Positions 25,263-34,300 of a stretch of 64,000 nucleotides of DNA are shown piece after piece. The stretch's first letter is position 1. The number at the start of each line of letters is the position of its first letter. The position numbers and the translations under genes were made by a program. Under the pieces are notes generated by a model that worked only from the letters and a program-made list of their open reading frames with translations, was not told the origin of the DNA and made no database searches. The stretch comes from Gammaproteobacteria bacterium (lineage in GTDB: Bacteria; Pseudomonadota; Gammaproteobacteria; Enterobacterales; Alteromonadaceae), in assembly GCA_018826295.1 (NCBI GenBank), contig JAHJZX010000042.1, forward strand, positions 1-64,000. Direction: 5' to 3'.

Positions 25263-28139
25263 ATGCAAAAGTTATCTTCTTTAGCGCTGGCGGTTGCCGG
25301 CAGCTTTATCGTCAGTCCTATGGTGTTCTCTGCCGATGAAGTGGCAACAGAGCAGCAGAAAATTGAAAAGATTGAAATTACCGGCTCACGCATTAAAGGT
25401 GTCGATCTGGAAGGCACTCAGCCACTAGTGGTTATTTCAGCCGATGAGATTAAAAACTCCGGCGCCAGCACTGTGTACGACTTATTAAAAGACGTTGGTC
25501 AGCTGCGCGGCGGTTCAGGTACCTTTTCTACCTCTGAAAGCGGTACTGCTTCTAACGATACGCCTGCCGGCCAGGCCGCAGCCTCACTGCGAGGCTTAGG
25601 TCCCTCTTCCACGCTAACACTGATAAATGGCCGCCGTGTTGCTGCTTCATCTTTTGCCGCCGGCACTGAGAACTTTGTCGATATTAACTCAATACCGGTG
25701 TCGGCCATCGAGCGGATAGAAATTCTCGCCACCGGCGCATCAGCCATTTACGGCGCGGATGCCGTCGCAGGTGTGATTAACTATGTACTGAAAAAAGATT
25801 TTGACGGCGTAGAAATGGATCTGAGCTATGGCAACTCGACCGCCAGTTCAGACGAAGGTAAAGCCGGCATCAATCTGATTTGGGGCAAGAGTTTTGCTAA
25901 CAGCAACCTTACTGTATTTGCTGACTACTTTGACCGTAAAGATTTTGCTTACCGCGATCGTGAACTGACCGACGAGACCTGGTCATTATCTACCCGAGGC
26001 CAGTTTGCCAGCGTACGTTACACCACCTCTGACTATTTAGATCCGGTAAGTGATGAGTATGTCGGTTTCCCCGATCCGGCCTGCCCCAGCGAGCTGATCG
26101 TAGTAACAGACCCCTCCTATGGCGACAGAGCCTGTGGTTATAACCCAAATAAAGACATGCTGATCCGCCCGGCGCTGGAATCAGCATCTGGCGGCTTTAT
26201 GTTCACCACTGAACTGGACAGCCTGCGCTGGTCGAACGAATTCTTTATCAGCCGCACTAAATCCACAGCCCAGAGTACACCAGCCAACTTTACCAATTTA
26301 CAGGATCAGAGCAGCTGGATTTTTGCCGCCTTTGATAACCCCTTTATCCAGAATAATGATGAACTGGTATCACTAATTTATCCCGGCTTTGAGACTAGCC
26401 CTAATGGCAACGATGTCGATGTGGTAGAACTGCGCGGCCGCTTTTTAGCGCCACGGCAAATTGCAAACGAAACCACAGCGCTGCGTTTTGTCACTGCCCT
26501 GCAAGGCGAAGTGGCTGAGTTTGAATGGGAAGGCGCGCTAATGTATTCACGCAGTGAGTCCGATCAGCAGGCCTTAGCGGGCATTTATAACCGCTATAAA
26601 TTTAATGCTGCCCTATTTGGCGAGCTGTGCGCCGACGGTTCAACCGACTGCTCAGCAGAAAATGGTGGCCTATGGTTTAACCCCTTTGGTGGCCAGACTG
26701 GCAATGACGAGGTGCTGAGCATTATCGAAGAGCGGCCAAAGCGCAAAGGTAAATCGGAAGTGTTAAGCGCAGATTTACGCTTTAATGGCGATCTGTGGGA
26801 GATGCCAGCTGGCATGGTAGCGTCGGCTTTTGGTGTCGAATACCGCCAGGAAAAACTCAGCGACCAGCCGGATTTAATCGCCCAATCACGCTTTGACCGC
26901 GACTATTTAGTAGACGTAATTGGCTTTGGTTCCAGCAAATCCTCGGCCGAGCGTAAACAATGGGCCGCCTTTGCCGAGTTGTTTGTGCCACTCACTGGCA
27001 GCATCGATTTACAGTTAGCCGCCCGCTATGACCACTACGACGACTTTGGTAGCAGTGTAAACCCGAAAGTCGGTTTAACCTGGCGGCCAACCGACAGCCT
27101 GGTGCTGCGTTCTTCCTGGGCCACCTCGTTCCGCGCACCCTCTTTAACCCAGGCCGGTGTCGAGCTACGCACTACCAGCAGCACAGCGCGTTGTCTGCCT
27201 GAATTTGCTGAGCTGTTCTGTGGCGGTGAAGTCGGTGGTGAAATCACGCCGAATACGCTGGAATTTGGTAACCCCAATCTGAAAGCCGAAGAAGCCGAAT
27301 CGATTAGTGCAGGTTTCGCTTACAGCCCAAACCAGGATATTACCTTTACCGCAGACTACTGGCAGTTTGATCACAAAAAAATTATCGGCACCGATTTAGA
27401 ATCTATGCTGGTGCGCACCTTATCCGACCCAGGCTTACGTTTTTGTGGCCTGGTACCGAGCGACAAAATTGGTATTGCGTTCGACCCTGAGCTGTGCGAC
27501 GAGCTGGGCCTGATGTCGGGTTTTGACAACGACTTAAGCCAGGTACTGGCCGACTGGCAGGACATTGACAGCCGCGCCACCAGCCTGCCACTGTTTCGCG
27601 ACCACATACTGCTGCTGGAAAACACCGGTAACCAGCAAACCAAAGGTATCGACTTTACCTACAGCCGGCGTTTTGCTGCCGACTGGGCAACGATTCGTCT
27701 TAGCGCAGATGTCACCAAACTGATGAGCTTTACCCGCGATCGCACCGCGTTCTCGGGTACCGAGCAGCTGGCCGGCAGTTTCCGCTATCCTAAGTTATTG
27801 GCCAGCATGAAGCTGCGTATAAGTGGCGACAACTGGTTTGGCGGTGTAAGTATTAACTACACCAGCGACTACCAGGACGAAATTGCCCTGCTTGAACCTG
27901 CCGACATTGCCCTGTTGGCAGAGCAAGGTATTGGCACAGACCGGCGCGTGCCGTCCTGGACAAAAGTTAACGCCAACTTTGGCTATGATGTCAGCAACAA
28001 CCTGACGCTAAGCCTGAATATTGATAATGTGTTCGACCGCGAGCCGCCATTTATTTATGGCCGTTATAAAGATGTCGATTTTATCAATCATGATGTGTTA
28101 GGCCGTAACTATCGCTTACTGGCGACCTACCGCTTCTGA
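25263..28139 (+). CDS. TonB-dependent receptor of the cyanophycin locus
   Basis: The 958-residue outer-membrane receptor has a signal peptide (cut after VFSA), a TonB-box-like region before IEKIEITGSRIKG, a plug domain (about 55-175, VVISADEIKNSGASTVYDLL and GADAVAGVINYVLKKDF), and a barrel ending in Phe (YRLLATYRF). Its place between an exported cyanophycinase and an inner-membrane transporter/dipeptidase suggests it imports beta-Asp-Arg dipeptides or oligomers into the periplasm. The substrate is inferred from context. It reads in the same direction as the transporter and dipeptidase genes. Confidence 0.9.
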   Translation: MQKLSSLALAVAGSFIVSPMVFSADEVATEQQKIEKIEITGSRIKGVDLEGTQPLVVISADEIKNSGASTVYDLLKDVGQLRGGSGTFSTSESGTASNDTPAGQAAASLRGLGPSSTLTLINGRRVAASSFAAGTENFVDINSIPVSAIERIEILATGASAIYGADAVAGVINYVLKKDFDGVEMDLSYGNSTASSDEGKAGINLIWGKSFANSNLTVFADYFDRKDFAYRDRELTDETWSLSTRGQFASVRYTTSDYLDPVSDEYVGFPDPACPSELIVVTDPSYGDRACGYNPNKDMLIRPALESASGGFMFTTELDSLRWSNEFFISRTKSTAQSTPANFTNLQDQSSWIFAAFDNPFIQNNDELVSLIYPGFETSPNGNDVDVVELRGRFLAPRQIANETTALRFVTALQGEVAEFEWEGALMYSRSESDQQALAGIYNRYKFNAALFGELCADGSTDCSAENGGLWFNPFGGQTGNDEVLSIIEERPKRKGKSEVLSADLRFNGDLWEMPAGMVASAFGVEYRQEKLSDQPDLIAQSRFDRDYLVDVIGFGSSKSSAERKQWAAFAELFVPLTGSIDLQLAARYDHYDDFGSSVNPKVGLTWRPTDSLVLRSSWATSFRAPSLTQAGVELRTTSSTARCLPEFAELFCGGEVGGEITPNTLEFGNPNLKAEEAESISAGFAYSPNQDITFTADYWQFDHKKIIGTDLESMLVRTLSDPGLRFCGLVPSDKIGIAFDPELCDELGLMSGFDNDLSQVLADWQDIDSRATSLPLFRDHILLLENTGNQQTKGIDFTYSRRFAADWATIRLSADVTKLMSFTRDRTAFSGTEQLAGSFRYPKLLASMKLRISGDNWFGGVSINYTSDYQDEIALLEPADIALLAEQGIGTDRRVPSWTKVNANFGYDVSNNLTLSLNIDNVFDREPPFIYGRYKDVDFINHDVLGRNYRLLATYRF

Positions 28140-28146
28140 CATCAGC

Positions 28147-28172
28147 CAGGGGGAGTGATTATACTCCCCCTG
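28147..28172 (+). terminator. Hairpin between receptor and transporter genes
   Basis: A perfect 10-bp stem CAGGGGGAGT/ACTCCCCCTG with a six-base loop is followed eight bases later by eight T (28181-28188). The T-run is displaced, so it may act as a partial terminator that lowers downstream expression, or as an mRNA 3' end protector. Confidence 0.5.
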
Positions 28173-28200
28173 ATTAGCCATTTTTTTTCAGGATCACTTT

Positions 28201-29685
28201 ATGTCTGCCGTAACAAACAAACCGGTATCGATGCCTGACGCCTTTATCATCCTGTTTTTTGTCATGATACTGGCCGCTGTAGCATCCCATCTGGTGCCAG
28301 CCGGCTCTTTTACTATGTTAGAGCCAGCGCCTGCAGTAGAAGGCGCTGCCAAGCTGAAAAGCAAAATCGACCCAAACAGCTTTACACTGCACCATGACGC
28401 TGCACAGGGCGCGCCGCTATTTGCTGAAGGTGGCGGTATCGGCTTTTTTAACTACGCCTTTGAAGGCCTGGTATCGGGCGATAAATGGGGCTCCGCCGTC
28501 GGCGTTATCGCCTTCATTCTGCTAACTGGTGGTGCCTTTGGCATCATTATGAAAACCGGTGCCATCCACAATGGCATCCTGGCGCTTATCGCCAAAACCC
28601 AGCGCATGGATTTTTTGTTTATTCCGCTGATGTTCAGCCTGTTCTCGTTAGGCGGCGCCATCTTTGGTATGGGCGAAGAAGCCATAGCGTTTTGTATCGT
28701 ATTACTGCCACTGATGCTGGCACTGGGCTACGATGCGATTACCACAGTACTGGTAACCTATGTTGCCACTCAGATCGGCTTTGCTACCTCCTGGATGAAC
28801 CCGTTTAATGTCTCTATCGCCCAGGGTATTGCTGAAATCCCGCTGATGTCCGGTAAAGAGCTGCGTATCGTCATGTGGTCGGTGTTTACGCTGTTTGGCA
28901 TTATTTTCACCATGAAATACGCAGCCAAAATTAAAGCTAAGCCAGAATTGTCGCTTAGTTTTGCCAGCGATCAAAAGCTGCGCTCGGCGCAAAATGAAAG
29001 TGCGAAAAGCCAATACAACACGCTCGACTCACTGATTTTGCTAGCGTTTTTTGCCGGCCTGGTATGGATTATCTGGGGCGTCACCACGCGTCAATACTAT
29101 ATACCGGAAATTGCCAGCCAGTTTTTTACCCTGGGTGTGGTGATAGCGGTTATCGCGGTAATAGGTAAGCGTTTTAGTATGAATGACGCCGCCGACGGCT
29201 TTAAACAGGGTGCCGCTGAGCTGTTACCGGCGGCGTTAATTGTCGGTATGGCCAAAGGCATAGTACTGCTGCTGGGGGGCGACAATGCCGAGTCACCGTC
29301 GGTGCTTAATACGCTGCTGTACTACAGCGGCCAGGCGCTGGATGGCTTGCCGGCGTACTTATCGGCCTGGCTGATGCTGGTGATCCAGTCAGTGATTAAT
29401 TTCTTTGTCGCCTCCGGCTCCGGTCAGGCGGCGCTGACTATGCCACTTATTGCGCCGCTGGCCGATTTGGTCGGACTTTCCCGCCAGATTGCGGTTTTAG
29501 CCTTTCAGCTCGGTGATGGTTTAACTAACTGCATAATTCCAACCTCGGCGGCGTTAATCGGCTGTTTGGGCGTAGTGCGGCTAGATTGGACAGTCTGGCT
29601 ACGCTTTGTCTGGAAATTACAGCTGTGTCTGTTTGCGCTGGCCAGCGCCTTTATGTTTATCGCCGTTGCTATGGCATATCAATAA
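28201..29685 (+). CDS. YfcC family inner-membrane transporter
   Basis: The 494-residue protein has about 11-13 membrane helices and YfcC/DcuC-like signatures: FGMGEEAIAFCIVLLPLML, TQIGFATSWMNPFNVSIAQG and, near the end, NFFVASGSGQAALTMPL and QLGDGLTNCIIPTSA. The family includes putative amino acid, arginine/ornithine and C4-dicarboxylate carriers. Here it probably moves beta-Asp-Arg or its products across the inner membrane. An AGGA ribosome site precedes the ATG. The isoaspartyl dipeptidase gene starts 29 bases after its stop. Confidence 0.88.
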   Translation: MSAVTNKPVSMPDAFIILFFVMILAAVASHLVPAGSFTMLEPAPAVEGAAKLKSKIDPNSFTLHHDAAQGAPLFAEGGGIGFFNYAFEGLVSGDKWGSAVGVIAFILLTGGAFGIIMKTGAIHNGILALIAKTQRMDFLFIPLMFSLFSLGGAIFGMGEEAIAFCIVLLPLMLALGYDAITTVLVTYVATQIGFATSWMNPFNVSIAQGIAEIPLMSGKELRIVMWSVFTLFGIIFTMKYAAKIKAKPELSLSFASDQKLRSAQNESAKSQYNTLDSLILLAFFAGLVWIIWGVTTRQYYIPEIASQFFTLGVVIAVIAVIGKRFSMNDAADGFKQGAAELLPAALIVGMAKGIVLLLGGDNAESPSVLNTLLYYSGQALDGLPAYLSAWLMLVIQSVINFFVASGSGQAALTMPLIAPLADLVGLSRQIAVLAFQLGDGLTNCIIPTSAALIGCLGVVRLDWTVWLRFVWKLQLCLFALASAFMFIAVAMAYQ

Positions 29686-29714
29686 CAGCATCTGAGCTGT
29701 TTGAGGTTACTATT

Positions 29715-30917
29715 TTGAACTCTACAATTGTGAACAACATTATTTTAATAAAAAATGCCGAACTGCTAGCCCCGCACAGTCTCGGTAAAAAAGACGTAGT
29801 ACTGGCCGGCAATACTATTGCCGCCATTGGTGAAGATTTTAATCTGGCAGGCACTAACCTGCCGGTAACGGTAATAGACGGCAAGGACTATTACCTTACG
29901 CCTGGCTTTGTCGACTCGCTGGTGCATTTTATCGGCGGTGGTGGCGAAGGCGGTTTTGCCACCCGCACGCCGGAAATGCAACTGACCGATGCCACCTTAG
30001 GCGGTGTTACCACAGCTGTTGGCGTATTGGGCACCGACGCCACCACCCGCACCTTAACAAACCTGTTAGCCAAAGCCCATGCGTTGGAGATAGAAGGCAT
30101 TAGCACCTATTGCCATACCGGCTCGTACGAAATTCCCTGTCGTACCCTGACCGGCAATATCACCGATGATTTGATCCTGATTGATAAGTTTATCGGTGTC
30201 GGTGAAATTGCCATCAGCGATCACCGCTCGTCACAACCCACCACAGATGAAATCCGCAAAGTAGCGGCAGCGGCGCGGGTTGGCGCCATGTTAGCCGGCA
30301 AAAGCGGTGTAGTCAGTGTGCACATGGGCGCCGGCGAGCGAATTTTGCAGCCTATTTACCAGGCGGTAGCCGGTACTGAATTAAAACTGAAGCAGTTCTA
30401 CCCTACCCATATGAACCGCAACCGCCGGGTGTTTGAAGCAGGCCTCGAGTTTGCTACTAAAGGCGGCGTAATTGACTTTACCACCAGCACCACCGACTTT
30501 GATTTAAAACATGGCGAAGTGGCGGCAGCAGCAGCACTGGCTGAAGCCTTAGCCTTTGGCATTAAGCCGATGCAGCTGACACTAAGCTCAGATGGCAATG
30601 CCAGCCTGCCAATTTATAACGACGACGGCGACTTGCTGGGCTTACAGGTTGGTAGTGTGCAAAGCCTGTATCAATCAGCGCGTGAGGCAGTGTTAACGCA
30701 CAAGGTCGTGCTGTCAGATGCCATTTGCAGTATTACCGCCGCGCCGGCGGCCATACTGGGCTTAAAGCAAAAAGGCCGGCTGGCTGCACAACTGGATGCC
30801 GATCTGGTGTTGCTGCGCCGCGATGATTTAGCTATTGATAGCGTCATAGCCAAAGGCAAGTTGCTGGTACAGCAAGGTAAAGCACTGGTTAAAGGTACTT
30901 TTGAGCGCCAGGGCTAA
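29715..30917 (+). CDS. iadA: Isoaspartyl dipeptidase (IadA-like) with altered metal site
   Basis: The 400-residue amidohydrolase aligns over its length with E. coli IadA (390) and should split beta-Asp dipeptides such as beta-Asp-Arg. Substrate residues are kept: Glu78 (GGGGE), Tyr138, Arg171 (SDHRS), Arg235 (THMNRN) and Ser297. Metal ligands His71, His203, His232 and Asp293 are present. The first His of the HxH motif is Leu69 (DSLVH), and the carboxylated Lys is replaced by Glu164 (VGEIAISDH). This recalls the one-metal NagA-type amidohydrolases. The start is a TTG at 29715, with GAGG eight bases upstream; the longer open frame overlaps the transporter gene and is not supported. Confidence 0.9.
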   Translation: MNSTIVNNIILIKNAELLAPHSLGKKDVVLAGNTIAAIGEDFNLAGTNLPVTVIDGKDYYLTPGFVDSLVHFIGGGGEGGFATRTPEMQLTDATLGGVTTAVGVLGTDATTRTLTNLLAKAHALEIEGISTYCHTGSYEIPCRTLTGNITDDLILIDKFIGVGEIAISDHRSSQPTTDEIRKVAAAARVGAMLAGKSGVVSVHMGAGERILQPIYQAVAGTELKLKQFYPTHMNRNRRVFEAGLEFATKGGVIDFTTSTTDFDLKHGEVAAAAALAEALAFGIKPMQLTLSSDGNASLPIYNDDGDLLGLQVGSVQSLYQSAREAVLTHKVVLSDAICSITAAPAAILGLKQKGRLAAQLDADLVLLRRDDLAIDSVIAKGKLLVQQGKALVKGTFERQG

Positions 30918-31341
30918 ATACCCCCTTCCAGACAACCTATTCCAAATAGCAATAATTCGCATAAATATGGCGAACCCAGCCATAAGATTATCGATAAAAA
31001 AGCTGCTGTGGCAGCTTTTTTTATTGTGCCAACTGCTATTGATGGCAAAAATATCGCCAATTCATGTAATTAATTTTCAATTTCAAAACTATGCTTTCTG
31101 CGTTATACCGCCTACTTTACAGCATAAAGTCAGCTTGCTTTTTTCTACAAAGCGCGGTATACCTGTACACTCTTGAACGTTTAGATGGCTAAACATTTTA
31201 AGAGTAAATACTCTACAACGCATTGACCTCTGAAAGAGGAACCGTTATTTTCTTTCAGCAGCAGCAAAAACCAACAAAAAGAATAATAATTCAAAAATAA
31301 TAAATATTTATTAAATATCAGGACAAGTGTGGAGGTTAGTC
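30918..31341. other. Intergenic region before gltB
   Basis: This 424-base stretch has no convincing gene; a 91-codon frame at 30901-31176 overlaps the iadA end and has no family features. It contains the iadA terminator at 30996-31022 and a long A/T-rich leader before gltB with small hairpins (for example GTTTAG/CTAAAC near 31180-31195). A weak promoter candidate is TTGCTT near 31136 with TATACC 17 bases on. Confidence 0.5.
30996..31022 (+). terminator. Intrinsic terminator of the cyanophycin operon
   Basis: A stem AAAAAAGCTGC/GCAGCTTTTTT with a TGTG loop ends in a T-run, 78 bases after the iadA stop. Confidence 0.85.
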
Positions 31342-34300
31342 ATGGCGTTGTACCAGCACAGTCAGGCAAGAGAAAACTGTGGCTTCGGTCTGATCGCACA
31401 TCTGGAAGGCGCAGCCAGCCACCGGATCGTCAGAACCGCTATTAATGGCCTTGACCGTATGCAGCACCGCGGTGGTATTTCTGCCGACGGTAAAACCGGT
31501 GATGGTTGTGGCTTATTAATGCAAAAGCCAGACAGTTTTTTCCGCGCTATAGCCGAGGAAAACGGCTGGAATCTGGCAAAAAAATACGGCGTCGGCATGA
31601 TTTTTTTCAGCCAGGACCCGGTAAAAGCCGCCTTAGCAAAAAAGATTATCGCGCAGGAAATTGGCCGTGAAACCCTGACCCTGGTGGCCTGGCGCACAGT
31701 GCCGGTAGATGCCGGCGTGTTGGGCCCGTTAGCACTTAAATCGATGCCTGGTATTGAGCAGGTAATTGTCAATGCACCGCACGGCTGGGGCGATCATGAT
31801 TTAGAACGCCGGCTGTATATGGTACGCCGCCGCATTGAAAAACAACTTAGCGACGATGCTGATTTTTATATCCCCAGCTTTTCATCGCTGGTTACCGTAT
31901 TTAAAGGCCTGATGATGCCGGCCGACTTGCCGCGCTATTATCTCGACTTAGCCGATATCCGCATGGAAACCGCCATTTGCGTATTCCATCAGCGCTTTTC
32001 TACCAATACCATGCCGCGCTGGCAGCTGGCACAGCCGTTTCGCTTTTTAGCCCACAACGGTGAAATTAATACCATTACCGGCAACCGCCAATGGGCGCGT
32101 GCCCGGCAGTATAAATTCTCCTCACCGCTGTTAAGTGACTTACAAGACGCGGCGCCCTTTGTCAGCCAAAGCGGCTCAGACTCCAGCTCATTAGATAACA
32201 TGCTGGAGCTGCTGTTAGCCGGCGGCATGGATTTATTCCGAGCCATGCGTTTGTTAGTGCCGCCAGCCTGGCAGGGCAACCGCGTAATGGACGACAACTT
32301 AAAGGCATTTTACGAATTTAACTCCATGCATATGGAGCCGTGGGACGGCCCGGCCGGTATCGTGATGACTAACGGTCAGCATGTTGCCTGTAACCTCGAC
32401 CGTAATGGCCTGCGCCCTGCCCGCTTTGTGATTACCCGCGATAAACTGATCACACTGGCATCCGAAGTTGGTATTTGGGATTACACGCCGGATGAAGTGG
32501 TGGAAAAAGGCCGCGTGGGCCCGGGCGAAATGCTGGCGGTAGACACTACTACCGGCAAAATCTGGCGCTCGGATGAAATAGACAACGACTTAATGGCGCG
32601 CCACACCTACCGCGACTGGCTAAATAGCAACGTGCAGCGGCTGGTACCGTACGAGAAATACGAAACCGACTTAATCGGCAAACGGGTATTCTCTGATGAT
32701 GACATGCTGGTGTACCACAAACTGTTTAACTACAGTTACGAAGAAATTGATCAGGTCATGACAGTGCTGGCCAAAGACGGCCAGGAAGCGGTCGGCTCTA
32801 TGGGCGATGACACGCCAATGGCGGTATTATCGCGCAAGCCGCGCACCTTGTACGATTACTTCCGCCAGCAATTCGCTCAGGTGACTAACCCGCCGATAGA
32901 TCCACTGCGTGAAGCACATGTAATGTCACTGGCCACCAGTATTGGTCGCGAGCACAACGTATTTAAAGAAACCGCCGGTTACGCGCGGCGTATTCAGTTT
33001 GAATCGCCGGTGATGATGTACTCCGACTTAAAGCAGCTAAAACAGGCCGACGAAAAATACTACAAGCATCAGATCTTCTCGCTGAACTTTGACCCGGCAG
33101 CCTTAAGCCTTGAGCAAGCGGTTGAGCATTTGTGTGCCGATGTTATTACTGCCGTGCGCGACAATAACGTAGTGCTGGTAATATTAACTGACCGCCGCAT
33201 AGAACAAGGCAAGTTACCCATTCCGGCCGCAATGGCGGTAGGCGCGGTGCAACATGCGTTGGTTAATGCTCAGCTGCGCTGCGACTCCAACATTATTGTT
33301 GAAACCGCCTCAGCGCGCGACTCGCATCATTTTGCGGTATTAATTGGTTTAGGTGCCACCGGCATTTACCCCTTTATGGCCTACGAAACGGTAGAGCAAC
33401 TGGTGGAAAAAGGTGTTATTACCTTAACCGCACGCCAGGCGGTGCTGAATTACCGTAAAGGCATTAATAAAGGCCTGTACAAAATCATGTCGAAAATGGG
33501 CATTTCAACAGTGGCCAGCTATCGCTGCTCTAACCTGTTTGAAGCCGTCGGTATTGATAAAGCCGTGATGCAGCTGTGTTTTGCCGATATCCCCTCGCGT
33601 TTGGGTGGTGCCGGCTTCAGCGATTTTGAACAGGACGTACAGCAACTGGCCAACGTCGCCTGGCTCAAGCGTAAACCGCTTAACCATGGTGGCTTGTTAA
33701 AATACGTGCATGACGGCGAATACCACGCCTATAACCCTGATGTGGTGCAAACGCTGCAAAAAGCCGTGCGCTCGGGCAAGTACGAAGATTACCAGCAGTA
33801 CAGCAGTATTGTGAACCAGCGCCCGGTGGCGCATTTACGCGATTTATTTAAACTAAACAGCGCTACACCGGTGGCGCTGGATCAAGTAGAGAGCGAGCAA
33901 GCGCTGTACCCACGCTTTGACAGCGCAGCCATGTCTATCGGCGCCTTAAGCCCGGAAGCCCATGAAGCGCTGGCCATTGCGATGAACCGCCTTGGGGGGC
34001 GGTCTAACTCGGGTGAAGGCGGCGAAGATCCACGCCGCTTTGGCACCGAGAAAAACTCCAAAATTAAGCAAGTGGCATCGGGTCGCTTTGGCGTAACACC
34101 GCATTATTTGGTTAACGCTGAAGTTATTCAGATCAAAGTCGCCCAGGGAGCTAAGCCCGGCGAAGGTGGCCAGCTGCCGGGTGAAAAAGTCACTGCCGAA
34201 ATTGCCCGCCTGCGCTATTCAGTGCCTGGTGTAACCTTGATATCGCCACCGCCGCACCACGATATTTACTCAATTGAAGATTTAGCCCAGCTGATTTTCG

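Noticed and set aside
30901-31176. A 91-codon plus-strand frame after iadA
   Set aside because: It crosses the iadA stop and the intrinsic terminator and has no recognisable protein features.
31362-31772. A 136-codon minus-strand frame
   Set aside because: It is antisense to the start of gltB.
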